Below are positions 45,639 through 55,490 of a stretch of 64,000 bases of DNA, one piece after another. Position 1 is the stretch's first letter. Each line of letters opens with the position of its first letter. A program made the position numbers and the translations under genes. The stretch comes from Leptolyngbyaceae cyanobacterium (GTDB lineage: Bacteria > Cyanobacteriota > Cyanobacteriia > Cyanobacteriales > Aerosakkonemataceae): the NCBI GenBank assembly GCA_036703985.1, contig DATNQN010000065.1, positions 34,631-98,630 of the forward strand, given 5' to 3'. The notes under the pieces are model-generated. The model saw nothing but the letters and a program-made list of their open reading frames with translations. It made no database searches and was not told where the DNA came from.

Positions 45639-46937
45639 CTATTCCCGTGCGGTTTCCATCTCGGCTGGAACAGTACCCGGACGCACGGCTAAAGAAAGAT
45701 TCTGTCCGTTGCGGCTGACTTCCACTTTTAGGTTACCGCCAACACCACTCTGTTCTACCATCTGTTGTACGGTTCTGCCATCTTTCGCCGATCGATCGTT
45801 AACTTTTTGGATGACATCGCCAGCCCGCAATCCAGCTTTGGCGGCGGGAGAATTAGGCATTACTCTCACGATCAACACCCCTTGGTCTTCATTTACGCTT
45901 AGACCACTGTTAGGGTCGCTGTTGATATTTTGTTTGACTTCCGGAGTAAGGTCTACCATTTGGATACCCAAGAATGGATGTTCTACTTTCCCGTTCGCTA
46001 CTAATCGATCGGCAATGTTTTGGGCGGTATTGATGGGAATGGCAAAACCAATACCTTGGGCACCTTGGATAATGGCGGTATTCATCCCAATTACTTCCCC
46101 AGCCGCATTCAGTAGTGGCCCACCAGAGTTACCGGGGTTGATGGCGGCATCTGTTTGAATGAAGCTGACGCGCTTATCGGGAACGCCAACTTGAGAACTG
46201 GTACGTCCTGTAGCGCTGATAATGCCAGTGGTAACGGTGTTATCTAAACCAAGGGGGTTCCCAATTGCGATCGCCCACTCTCCAGGTTTCAAATTATCCG
46301 AATTCCCGATTTTTACAGTCGGCAAATTATTCGCTTGAATCTTCACCACTGCTACATCCGTTACCGGATCTCTACCCATCACTTTACCTTGGAAAGTGCG
46401 ACCATCTCTCAAGGTTACCGTCACCCTATCCGCACCATCTACTACGTGGGCGTTAGTGAGTATATCGCCGTTCGAGTTAATAATAAAACCAGAACCAGTA
46501 CCCCGTTCAACCCTTTCTCTGGGCATTCTGGATATCCCACCTCCGAAAAATTGACCGAAGAAAGGATCGTTGAAAACTTCCGGTACGCTATTTGTTACGG
46601 TTCGGGAAGCATTAATCCGCACTACCGCTGGCCCCACTTGTTCTACCACATTGCTGACAAAGTTGCTATCGGCTGATATCGGTAGACTTGCTTGTACGGT
46701 TTGACTAACTGGTTTAACCGAAGCTTGGGCTACGGCGCTTAGAGAAGATGTTCTATTTTGGGCTGCTAAATAGCTACCCGTAAAGCTGAGGCTAGCCCCC
46801 AGCAGTACTAGGGATAAGTAAGTAAGTGGTTTTGCAAAAGAAAAGCGATCGCGTTGATGAGTTGGCGAATTTAAATTAGTCAATTGTATACGATCGAATT
46901 GCTCTGAAGTATTATCACTAGGTTGTTTCGTTTGCAT
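45639..46937 (-). CDS. HtrA/Deg-family serine protease (trypsin-PDZ)
   Basis: 432 residues. An N-terminal cytosolic stretch and a TM/signal anchor (about 38-60: LTYLSLVLLGASLSFTGSYL) precede the protease. The catalytic triad is His164 (TNAHVVDG), Asp194 (DPVTDVAVV) and Ser271 (PGNSGGPL). One PDZ domain follows (FLGIQMVDLTPEV..., VMPNSPAAKAGLRAGDVI). This is the plan of HhoA/HhoB/HtrA of cyanobacteria, which degrade damaged proteins in the periplasm and lumen. Which of the three paralogues it is cannot be decided by eye. Confidence 0.93.
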   Translation of the reverse strand: MQTKQPSDNTSEQFDRIQLTNLNSPTHQRDRFSFAKPLTYLSLVLLGASLSFTGSYLAAQNRTSSLSAVAQASVKPVSQTVQASLPISADSNFVSNVVEQVGPAVVRINASRTVTNSVPEVFNDPFFGQFFGGGISRMPRERVERGTGSGFIINSNGDILTNAHVVDGADRVTVTLRDGRTFQGKVMGRDPVTDVAVVKIQANNLPTVKIGNSDNLKPGEWAIAIGNPLGLDNTVTTGIISATGRTSSQVGVPDKRVSFIQTDAAINPGNSGGPLLNAAGEVIGMNTAIIQGAQGIGFAIPINTAQNIADRLVANGKVEHPFLGIQMVDLTPEVKQNINSDPNSGLSVNEDQGVLIVRVMPNSPAAKAGLRAGDVIQKVNDRSAKDGRTVQQMVEQSGVGGNLKVEVSRNGQNLSLAVRPGTVPAEMETARE

Positions 46938-47141
46938 CTCAAATATCTACTGCTAACTCATTAGTTACTTACACTCTTTTAGTGTAAGGATTCTTTATGA
47001 CATCCTTGTGACAGCGTTGTTAACTGATTGTGAAAATTATTTAGCTGTCTTTCTATTTAAGATCGAGTACGGTAGAAGGGGGAAAACCCTACATTATGTT
47101 TGCCGCTAGCTTCACTCTCCTTTTGCGATCGGAGTGCCAAG

Positions 47142-50117
47142 CTAAGACATGAAACACCTTGATTCTATACTATTGGACGAATAATTTTGAGCAGTTTGAC
47201 GAATGGGAATAGAAATAATAAATTCTGCTCCTTTACCTAATTCAGACTCACATCTTAAGCTTCCCCCGTGTTTTTCTACCACAATTTGATGACTGATCGA
47301 TAATCCCAAACCCGTACCTTTGCCAATAGGTTTTGTAGTGAACAAATAATCAAACAGTTTTTGCTTGACAGTTGCCGACATTCCCATTCCATTATCTCGG
47401 ATCGAAATCTCAACTCTTTCCACTGCTTTTAAAACTCTCGTGCGAATGATAATTTGCTGAGGATTAGCCTGAATATCTGTAAAAGAACGACTGAGGCTTT
47501 GTTCGTCTAAAGCATCGATAGCATTCACCAAAATATTCATAAACACTTGATTTAGTTGTCCGGCATAGCACTCTACCAAAGGTAAATTGCCATATTCTTT
47601 AATCACTTGAATAGCTGGGCGCTCTGATGAAGCTTTTAGCCGATGTCCTAAAATCATTAAAGTGCTATCTATTCCCGCATGGATATCCACCGCTTTTACT
47701 TCTGCTTCATCTAGCCGAGAAAAATTGCGTAAAGATAATACAATTGCCCGAATGCGGTCTGTTCCTATCCGCATTGAAGAGAGTAATTTCGGTAAATCTT
47801 CTTGCAAAAAATCTAGTTCGATTTCTTCTTCAATTTGCTGAATGGAAGGTTTTAGTAAATCTTTTGAAATTTCTTTTTGATAAGCCTCGATCAGTTTTAA
47901 AAGGCTTTCAAAATAATCATCTATATGCTCTAAGTTCCCACATATAAAATTTACTGGGTTATTAATTTCATGGGCTACTCCCGCTACCAACTGCCCTAAA
48001 CTAGACATTTTTTCTGTTTGAACGAGTTGTGTTTGAGCTTGCTTTAAGATATTCAAAGCCTCGGATAATTCGGCAGTCCGTTGTTCTACTCGAATTTCCA
48101 ATTCGTGAGTTAATTTTTGCAAAGCTATTTCAGCTTGTTTGCGTTCGGCAATTTCTTGTTGGAGTTGTTCATTTTGTTTGGCTAATTCATCTTCTGCCAA
48201 TTCCCGACTTTCTTCACTCAAGATTAGCCACCAAACTCCAATTCCGATAAAAACTAACAAGGAAGCGTATAAAGTCATAAACACACCCTTGATTAGCGGA
48301 TAAGCTGCGATCGGGATTGCTGATGACTGCCATACTCCTTGATAATAAATTAATCCAAAACCTAGCCCTAGTAATATAGAAGATAGAGAATAAAATACGA
48401 TAAATTTAATAATTCTGATTCCTAGATGAGGAGCTAGTTTCTGCTGAAAAATTCTAGTAGCTAAGCGGTTTAATAATTGTTTGAAATTTAGAGTAGAGGT
48501 TTTACAACTATCGTGACAATGAGCATCTAAACTACAACATAAAGAGCAAATTGGCCCTTCATAAACCGGACAATGTGCGGTATCGGCAGTTTCATATTCC
48601 TGTTGGCATATACAACAAGTTACGAGCAAATTATCATCTTTAATGTGGGAATAAAGGTTTTCTCTGGCAATATAATACTTTCCTTTGGTGATCAGGGCGA
48701 TCGCAGGCGACATCATAAAGGCTAAAATCAAAGCTACAAAGGGAGAATAAGCTTGAGCGTAATTACCGAAGACTCCCAGAAAACAAACGATCGCCACTAC
48801 AGAACCGATCGCCATCGCACCAAATCCAACTGGATTGAAGTTATACAGATAAGCTCGTTTAAATTCGATATAAGAAGGACTCAATCCTAAAGGTTTATTT
48901 ACTACTAAGTCCGCGACTACCGCACCGATCCACGCGATCGCCACATTAGAATACAGTCCCAAAACAGCTTCTAGTGTCTGAAATACCCCTAACTCCATCA
49001 ACAATAACGCGATCGCCACATTAAAAACCAACCACACTACTCGTCCCGGATGACTGTGGGTGAGTCGGGAGAAAAAATTCGACCAAGCTAGCGAGCCGGC
49101 ATAAGCATTAGTAACGTTAATTTTAATTTGGGAAACCAGCACGAATAAAGTAGCAACCAACAATACAACCCCAGGATCGGAAAATATATAAGCAAATCCT
49201 GCCATATACATATGAACTGGTTCTTTAGCTGTCGATAACCCTACCCCATGATTAATCGCCAAAGCAGTTAAAAAAGCTCCCCCTAACTGCTTTGCTCCTC
49301 CTAAAATAATCCAACCAGGGCCAGCTAAAATTACAGCTAACCACCATTTAAATCGATTATTTTCTTGGCAATTAGGCAGAAATCGCAAGTAATCTACCTG
49401 TTCGCCTAACTGACCGATTAAAGAAAAAGATACCGTTGCTGCTACGCCAAATAATAATGGATCGAAACTCGCACCACTAGGCGAATTTCCTGCAAAATTC
49501 AACCAATTATTCAAAGAATCTGGTTCTTTATAAAGCACGAAAATGTAAGGCGATATCATTAACAAAAGCCAGATTGGTTGCGTCCATAACTGCAACTTGC
49601 TAATTAACGTAACTCCATAAAAAACTAACGGAATAATTATTAAAGAACAGATTAAATAACCAATTGTCAAAGGTAAATGGAAATACAGTTGTAATGCCTG
49701 AGCCATAATAGCGGCTTCTAAAGCAAAAAAAATAAAAGTAAAAGATGCGTAAATTAAAGAAGTAATCGTCGATCCGATATAGCCAAAACCCGCACCTCTA
49801 GTTAACAAATCTATATCAATGTTGTATTTGGCCGCGTAATAACTAATTGGTAACCCTGCCAAAAAAATAATTAAACTAACCGTTAAAATCGCCCAGCAGG
49901 AATTGGCAAAGCCATAATTAATAATCAAAGAACCGCCAATTGCTTCTAATGCTAAAAATGAAATGCCTCCTAAAGCTGTATTGGCTACCAAAAATTCCGA
50001 CCATTTTCTAAATGATTTGGGAGCATAACGTAAGGAATAGTCTTCTAGAGTTTCATTGGCAACCCAAGCGTTATAATCTCGCCTTTCTTTCAAAATCTTT
50101 CTTTTAATCGTATTCAT
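47142..50117 (-). CDS. NCS1-type permease fused to a sensor histidine kinase
   Basis: 991 residues. Residues about 40-490 form a 12-helix permease of the cytosine/purine NCS1 group (LGGISFLALEAIGGSLIINYGF, NVTNAYAGSLAWSNFFSRL). Residues about 499-539 are a Cys/His-rich zinc-binding-like segment (CCICQQEYETADTAHCPVYE, CSLCCSLDAHCHDSC). Two further TM helices (about 565-630), a coiled coil, then a HisKA domain with VAGVAHEINNPVNF (His near 715) and a HATPase with GTGLGLSISHQIV complete the kinase. The permease is likely the sensor part for a nucleobase-like solute, by analogy with transporter-kinase fusions such as CbrA (SLC5 type). No response regulator gene is adjacent. Confidence 0.88.
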   Translation of the reverse strand: MNTIKRKILKERRDYNAWVANETLEDYSLRYAPKSFRKWSEFLVANTALGGISFLALEAIGGSLIINYGFANSCWAILTVSLIIFLAGLPISYYAAKYNIDIDLLTRGAGFGYIGSTITSLIYASFTFIFFALEAAIMAQALQLYFHLPLTIGYLICSLIIIPLVFYGVTLISKLQLWTQPIWLLLMISPYIFVLYKEPDSLNNWLNFAGNSPSGASFDPLLFGVAATVSFSLIGQLGEQVDYLRFLPNCQENNRFKWWLAVILAGPGWIILGGAKQLGGAFLTALAINHGVGLSTAKEPVHMYMAGFAYIFSDPGVVLLVATLFVLVSQIKINVTNAYAGSLAWSNFFSRLTHSHPGRVVWLVFNVAIALLLMELGVFQTLEAVLGLYSNVAIAWIGAVVADLVVNKPLGLSPSYIEFKRAYLYNFNPVGFGAMAIGSVVAIVCFLGVFGNYAQAYSPFVALILAFMMSPAIALITKGKYYIARENLYSHIKDDNLLVTCCICQQEYETADTAHCPVYEGPICSLCCSLDAHCHDSCKTSTLNFKQLLNRLATRIFQQKLAPHLGIRIIKFIVFYSLSSILLGLGFGLIYYQGVWQSSAIPIAAYPLIKGVFMTLYASLLVFIGIGVWWLILSEESRELAEDELAKQNEQLQQEIAERKQAEIALQKLTHELEIRVEQRTAELSEALNILKQAQTQLVQTEKMSSLGQLVAGVAHEINNPVNFICGNLEHIDDYFESLLKLIEAYQKEISKDLLKPSIQQIEEEIELDFLQEDLPKLLSSMRIGTDRIRAIVLSLRNFSRLDEAEVKAVDIHAGIDSTLMILGHRLKASSERPAIQVIKEYGNLPLVECYAGQLNQVFMNILVNAIDALDEQSLSRSFTDIQANPQQIIIRTRVLKAVERVEISIRDNGMGMSATVKQKLFDYLFTTKPIGKGTGLGLSISHQIVVEKHGGSLRCESELGKGAEFIISIPIRQTAQNYSSNSIESRCFMS

Positions 50118-50674
50118 TAGATAATTTTATCGTGCTAAAGGATATTTTTCTTAACGTCATTTATTGCATTATACTTACTCTGGAATATCTTTCATTAATA
50201 TAGATTACCCAGAATAACCGCTAGATTTTTACTGAATGTAAATATTTTTTACATTTTACCTAAAGAGGTATTTTGTAAATTATTAATTCTACTGATTTTT
50301 TACCCAAGCTCTGGTATCAAGCTTAACTTTTTTAGCCGTATATTTATAGAGATATATTACTTTTTATGCAAAAAAAATAAAGGTTTATATCAGTCATCTG
50401 TAAAGCGGCTTTTAATAACAATAACAATCCAAAAGATTCGCGATAGCTATATAAATGGCCGAATATGGATTGAAAAACTGAAAACTGGTAAATTGCTAGC
50501 CATTTACCAGATTGATTTAATATCATGTGCGGTTGACGATCGGACATCTCCAGAAATAGAAAACTTTCTCTCCGCCTGCTAGAAAGCTTCCTCGCTCTAT
50601 ACAGAGTTTTTCACAGGAAGCAAGTAAGCAAAAAAAGCCGATCGCGATCTAACTGGATAACTACCTTCCGCCGT
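50118..50674. other. Intergenic region between tyrA and the permease-kinase gene
   Basis: 557 bases. AT-rich in the right-to-left upstream half (promoter region of the permease-kinase). A 67-codon minus-strand frame (50344-50547) has no family likeness and no ribosome-binding site and is not called. No RNA gene or clear repeat is visible. Confidence 0.5.
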
Positions 50675-51526
50675 TTAGGAATTAAGCTCTTTCACAAATT
50701 CCGGTCTGCCTTGCTGTGTCCGCTGCAATTCATTTTCCAAACCAGCCCAATCCCGGTTAACGATCAGGGAAATCAACCGATCCAAACTGTTGCGGTACTG
50801 TTGCAAACTTCCCAATAAATGCTCCCGATTATACTGCGCCATCATTACGCCTAATTCCGGGTTGCCCCCACCCACTCGACTGGTATCGCGAAAACCGGAA
50901 CTAGCCAAATTTTTGGCTAATTCCAATACATTTGAGTCAGTTTCGCTCAGACAAGCATCGATCGCAGCAGCGCTTACCATCACCGGTAAATGAGAAATCC
51001 AGCTGACTGCGCGATCGTGTTCTTGGGGACGACAAAGGTAAAGTTTAGCTTGCAGAAGTTCGGTAATTTCCCCTACTCTTTTAACTGCTTCTGGTGAAGT
51101 AGTTTCTGAGGGAGTCAGCACGTAAGGTCTGTTGGCGAATAAATTAGATAAAGCAGCATCCAAACCACTTTCTGCCGTTCCTGCCATCGGATGTCCGCCC
51201 ACGAAATTAGGCCAAATAGGGGTTAAAGCTTCTACGATCGGCGTTTTCACCGAACCGACATCCGTGATAATTGTCTCAGGAGAAAGATGGGGAATCAGTT
51301 CTTCCACTGTGGGAATAATCGAGCCGATGGGGGTGCAAACAAACACCAGTTCGGCTGCTGCCATTAACGATAAATTGACGCTAGCATCATCGACGATACC
51401 GCGATCGATCGCCTGCTGACAAGTTTCCGGACGACGGCTCACCGCCAAAACTTGATGATTCTTAGCTTTTAAATCCCAAGCCAAAGAACCACCAATCAAT
51501 CCCAACCCCACAATACCGATATTCAT
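50675..51526 (-). CDS. tyrA: Prephenate/arogenate dehydrogenase
   Basis: 283 residues from the ATG at 51526; the preceding codon TTG is a less likely start. NIGIVGLGLIGGSLAWDL is the NAD(P)-binding motif; TDVGSVKTPIVEAL, FVGGHPMAGTAESG and ISHLPVMVSAA are the conserved catalytic motifs of TyrA, including the active-site His in GGHPMAG. Length and single-domain form match cyanobacterial arogenate dehydrogenases, which use NADP to make tyrosine. It lies 18 bases after the stop of the KimA-like gene on the same strand, so the two are probably co-transcribed. Confidence 0.92.
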   Translation of the reverse strand: MNIGIVGLGLIGGSLAWDLKAKNHQVLAVSRRPETCQQAIDRGIVDDASVNLSLMAAAELVFVCTPIGSIIPTVEELIPHLSPETIITDVGSVKTPIVEALTPIWPNFVGGHPMAGTAESGLDAALSNLFANRPYVLTPSETTSPEAVKRVGEITELLQAKLYLCRPQEHDRAVSWISHLPVMVSAAAIDACLSETDSNVLELAKNLASSGFRDTSRVGGGNPELGVMMAQYNREHLLGSLQQYRNSLDRLISLIVNRDWAGLENELQRTQQGRPEFVKELNS

Positions 51527-51544
51527 CAACCAACAATTAATTAC

Positions 51545-53383
51545 TTACAAGTAATATCTTACTGTAGTAACTACCCGACTTTTATGAGCGCGTAAAGCTG
51601 CTTTTAAAAATAAAGTTGTTTGATTGTGCAAAATGCTTTCCCACCAATTTCTAGTCACGAACGCCGGAATAATTATGGTCGATAAAACATTGGGGTGTCT
51701 TTTTTCAAAATCTCTTACGAAATCAACAATTGGTTCGATCAACGAACGATCGGGAGATTCCAAAATAACTAATGGAATATCTGACTCTAACTGTTGCCAT
51801 CGTTGTTGCAACTTGGGTCGATCGGTATTGCCAACATCCACATGAACGGCGACAATTTCATCTGCAATACTACGCGCGTATTCCAGCGCTTCTAAAGTTC
51901 CTCGGTTTAATTGGCCAACCACAACTAAGGCTGGGTGAGTCACCACTTCTGTTTTTACTCTGGGAATATAACTGCGGGGTGCTATTCCCTCAAGGCTAAG
52001 ACGAGATGCCACAAAATTATAATGGCGTTTGATAACTAAAAACAGGGTAACTACTAAAGGAATAGCGATAACTACGATCCAAGCTCCTAATAAAAACTTT
52101 GTGGATACGATCACCAGCAAAACCACTGTAGTAGCGATCGCGCCTAACCCGTTCATCAAAGCACTAGCACGCCAACCAGAGGTTTTTTCTTTAAACCAGT
52201 GACGTACCATCCCAGCTTGAGAAAGAGTAAAAGAAGTAAACACGCCTACGGCATATAAAGGAATGATGGCATTAACTTGTCCTTGGAAAATCACGATTAA
52301 AATCGCCGCCGACAAACTTAACAAAATAATGCCGTTGGAATAAACTAATCGATCCCCCAACAAAGTTAATTGTCGCGGTAAAAACCCATCCCGTGCCAAA
52401 AAGTAACATAGCCTGGGAAAATCAGCAAAACTAGTATTAGCAGCCAACAGTAACACTAACAGCGTAGCAGCTTGAATAAAGTAGTAAAAAGGATGATGAG
52501 AACCTAAAATTTCTCGCCCCAGCAGAGAAACTACTGTTTGTCCTTCTTCAGGAACGATATGATAGCTGCGAACTAATAGAGTAATTCCCAAAAACATAAT
52601 GCCCAAAATTTCGCCCATAAATAGCAGCGTAATCCGCGCATTTTTCCATTCCGGTCTTTTAAAAGCTAATACTCCATCCGAGATGGCTTCTACTCCAGTT
52701 AAAGCCGTACATCCAGCTGAAAAAGCTCTCAAAATGAAAAATAAACTCAAAGAATCATTAACTGGTAGATCCGGGTATGGTGGGGGAACATAACCAGTAA
52801 ACTGACGATAAAATCCGATGCCGATCAAGATAAAAATACTAGCAACAAACGTATAAGTGGGAATCATGAATAACTGACCTGATTCCCTTACTCCTCGCAA
52901 ATTTGCCACCATGAGCAAGAAAATAAAAATTACGCAAAGCTCGACAGTTAGCGATCGCAATTGCGGAAAAGCTGATGTTAAAGCGGCTGTCCCAGCAGAA
53001 ACGCTCACCGTTACGGTTAAAATGTAGTCGATCGTTAAGGAAGCGCCCGCCACCAAGCCGGGAATTAAGCCCAAGTTCTCGCGGGCTACGATGTAAGAAC
53101 CACCGCCTTTGGGATAAGCGCGAATAGTTTGCCTGTAAGAAAGCACGACGATTCCTAACAACAGAATAATCGCAACTGCGATCGGCAAAGACCAAGCAAG
53201 CGCAACGCTACCAGCAGCAACCAGTACCAGTAAAATTTCTTCTGTAGCGTAAGCAACCGACGAGAGCGCATCAGAAGAAAGAACGGCTAATGCAGCAGCA
53301 TTACTTAATCTTTCATGAGCGTGGGCGCTAGTAGGTAGAGATTCACCAACCAGAAATCGTTTCAGTTGAGAATATAAGGACAT
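51545..53383 (-). CDS. APC-superfamily permease, KimA-like potassium importer
   Basis: 612 residues. About 12 TM helices occupy residues 35-450. Signature stretches ALAVLSSDALSSVAYATEEIL, SYRQTIRAYPKGGGSYIVA, DYILTVTVSVSAGTAALTSAF, FSAGCTALTGVEAISDGV and VLLLAANTSFADFPRL closely resemble KimA (YdaO) of Bacillus, the K+/H+ symporter controlled by c-di-AMP. The C-terminal part of about 140 residues (ALVVVGQLNRGTLEALEYA..., IVAVHVDVG) is a cytosolic USP-like domain, as in KimA. Potassium transport is inferred from that likeness; other amino-acid permease functions are less likely. tyrA follows 18 bases downstream. Confidence 0.85.
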   Translation of the reverse strand: MSLYSQLKRFLVGESLPTSAHAHERLSNAAALAVLSSDALSSVAYATEEILLVLVAAGSVALAWSLPIAVAIILLLGIVVLSYRQTIRAYPKGGGSYIVARENLGLIPGLVAGASLTIDYILTVTVSVSAGTAALTSAFPQLRSLTVELCVIFIFLLMVANLRGVRESGQLFMIPTYTFVASIFILIGIGFYRQFTGYVPPPYPDLPVNDSLSLFFILRAFSAGCTALTGVEAISDGVLAFKRPEWKNARITLLFMGEILGIMFLGITLLVRSYHIVPEEGQTVVSLLGREILGSHHPFYYFIQAATLLVLLLAANTSFADFPRLCYFLARDGFLPRQLTLLGDRLVYSNGIILLSLSAAILIVIFQGQVNAIIPLYAVGVFTSFTLSQAGMVRHWFKEKTSGWRASALMNGLGAIATTVVLLVIVSTKFLLGAWIVVIAIPLVVTLFLVIKRHYNFVASRLSLEGIAPRSYIPRVKTEVVTHPALVVVGQLNRGTLEALEYARSIADEIVAVHVDVGNTDRPKLQQRWQQLESDIPLVILESPDRSLIEPIVDFVRDFEKRHPNVLSTIIIPAFVTRNWWESILHNQTTLFLKAALRAHKSRVVTTVRYYL

Positions 53384-53817
53384 AAACAGCCTATTGCGAT
53401 CGTGGCTGTTTTTAGTTTAAAAGAGCCATACACCTTAGCTACCCCGATCGTTAACAATTGGGATAAGAGCGCAAAATTGTTTTGGGGCAGTTTTGCAGTT
53501 CTCGCCTATTCAGGTAACGTGCATCGACAGTTTCCCCAAAAAGGTTGGTAAGGCAACAGAAAAGCCTGAAAAATCGGTTAGCTGGCACTTGGAAGACAAA
53601 CTGCCAATGAACTAGATCGGATAGAACTAATTACAGGCGTGCTAACTGCTATTTCTAGGGTAATAACTCTCCAAAATGCAGTAACCTGTCAGTCTACCAA
53701 TTTATTCTCGTTCTAAAATGCCAATATTCATGCAGGGTTAAACATCCGTTCAGTTTATTGGCACTCGTTTAGCCAAAAGTTCTATCCATCCTGTCGGGGT
53801 GTTTGCAAGGAAGCCGA
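53384..53817. other. Intergenic region between divergent permease and pentapeptide genes
   Basis: 434 bases that must contain both divergent promoters. A C/A-rich and G-rich mixed stretch with possible stems lies at about 53460-53570, but I cannot assign an RNA family. AAGGAAG just before 53818 is the ribosome-binding site of the next gene. Confidence 0.5.
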
Positions 53818-55362
53818 ATGCAAGTAGAAGAATTTCTGAAAGAATACGCTCAAGGAACCAGAGATTTTACTGGTGTCAACCTAAGTGAAGCCAATCTGAG
53901 TGGCGTTAACTTGAGCGGAGCCAATTTAAGCGAAGCCAATCTCAGCATCTCCAATCTCAGCGGTGCTAACCTCAGCGATGCAAATCTTTCTCAAGCAAAA
54001 CTCAACGTAGCCAGACTCAGCGGCGCTAATCTTACTAATGCTAATTTAAGCGGAGCTATCCTCAACGTAGCTAATTTGGTACGGGCGGATTTGGGAGGCG
54101 CACAACTCAAACAAGCCGCGCTGATCAGAGCAGAACTAATTCGGGCCGATCTGAGCGGTGCCGATTTGAGCGGTGCTAATCTGACCGGTGCTGATTTAGG
54201 AGAAGCGAGATTGAGATTAGCTACTTTAATTGGCGCTAATTTAAGCGAAACTAATCTCAGAGGCACCTGCTTCAATTTTGCTAACTTGGAACAGGCCAAC
54301 TTGCATGGGGCAGACTTGAGTCGGGCAGATTTAAGCGGGGCTGACTTACGGGGTGCAGAACTCAGACAAGCTTATCTCGGTTTAGCAGATCTCAGCGGTG
54401 CGGACTTGAGCGGTGCGAATTTGAGATGGGCCGATCTGAGCAGCGTTAATCTCAGATGGGCAAACCTCAACGAAGCTAAGTTAAGCGGGGCAAATTTGAG
54501 CGGTGCAGACTTAAGCGATGCTAACTTATTGAATACTAGTTTGGTACACGCCGATTTGACTCAAGCTAATTTGATTCGGGCAGATTGGGTGGGTGCTGAT
54601 TTAACGGGTGCTACTTTAACTGGAGCTAAACTCTATGCGGTGTCTCGTTTTGGCTTGAAAACTGAGGGTATGAACTGTGATTGGTTAGACCTCAGTCCGG
54701 AAGGCGATCGCAGCCAAATATATCGCCTCACTCCCGAAGAAGCAAGAAAGTTTTTCCATCAAACATTACCTACTCTGCGAATTATCGTGGATTGTCCGTT
54801 AGACCAGGAAGCTAACTTTGCTTTAGCCAGCATCTACTATCAGTTCGCTCAAGAATATGCCAGCCTCAGTCGGCCAGCCAGCATCGAAGTAGGCGAGCGC
54901 AGAACTACCATTACACTGAAAACCGATAGCGATCGAGAATTATTTCCGATCGCTTTTGTCGCGATTTCTCCCTTTGACGATGCTGCTTCTACTCAGACAA
55001 ATATTACTACTTTACTCCAAATGATTCAAAATCAAGAACTAACCAATATCGATGGATGGGAAAAAGAACAACTTTACCAAATTAGTACGGAAATCATTGA
55101 CGCGCTCGAGCGGCTCCAAAAAAATAAACTTTTTAAATCGTTTCCTAGAAACATCAGAAAAGGCACGTTTTTTAAAGCTCCCACCCGTACCATATTAAGC
55201 AACTCCAGCGACCAACCTTTGAATGTTTACTACCATCCAAATTTTGGTAAAAGACTTATGATTTCTTCGACAGCAGCTAATAAGAAAATCGTGATAAATC
55301 AGAAAAGTATTTCCTTACCTTCTGCCAATGTAATTTGTGAATTCATTAAAGATTTTTCTTAA
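53818..55362 (+). CDS. Pentapeptide repeat protein with unknown C-terminal domain (paralogue 1)
   Basis: 514 residues from the ATG at 53818, six bases after AAGGAA; the upstream TTG at 53803 is less likely. Residues about 20-285 are some fifty A(D/N)LSG-type pentapeptides forming a right-handed quadrilateral beta-helix, preceded by the short cap VEEFLKEYAQGTRDF. The C-terminal 230 residues (RSQIYRLTPEEARKFFHQTL, IIVDCPLDQEANFALASIYY, TRTILSNSSDQPLNVYYHPN) are not a known domain to me but are shared with the next gene. No signal peptide. The function is unknown; pentapeptide helices act in protein or DNA-mimic interactions. Confidence 0.88.
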   Translation: MQVEEFLKEYAQGTRDFTGVNLSEANLSGVNLSGANLSEANLSISNLSGANLSDANLSQAKLNVARLSGANLTNANLSGAILNVANLVRADLGGAQLKQAALIRAELIRADLSGADLSGANLTGADLGEARLRLATLIGANLSETNLRGTCFNFANLEQANLHGADLSRADLSGADLRGAELRQAYLGLADLSGADLSGANLRWADLSSVNLRWANLNEAKLSGANLSGADLSDANLLNTSLVHADLTQANLIRADWVGADLTGATLTGAKLYAVSRFGLKTEGMNCDWLDLSPEGDRSQIYRLTPEEARKFFHQTLPTLRIIVDCPLDQEANFALASIYYQFAQEYASLSRPASIEVGERRTTITLKTDSDRELFPIAFVAISPFDDAASTQTNITTLLQMIQNQELTNIDGWEKEQLYQISTEIIDALERLQKNKLFKSFPRNIRKGTFFKAPTRTILSNSSDQPLNVYYHPNFGKRLMISSTAANKKIVINQKSISLPSANVICEFIKDFS

Positions 55363-55490
55363 GTTAGTAAAAATACAGTAATGTAACTAAATTATTCGGG
55401 TAGAGACTGAGAAATGGTTATAATATAAGCTTTACGCTCTATCCTTAAAATAAACTTTTTGGCAATCTAGACACAAACAGGGTAGCCCTA

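Noticed and set aside
50344..50547. 67-codon minus-strand frame between tyrA and the permease-kinase
   Set aside because: AT-rich chance frame without Shine-Dalgarno or family likeness; kept only as a note on the intergenic region.
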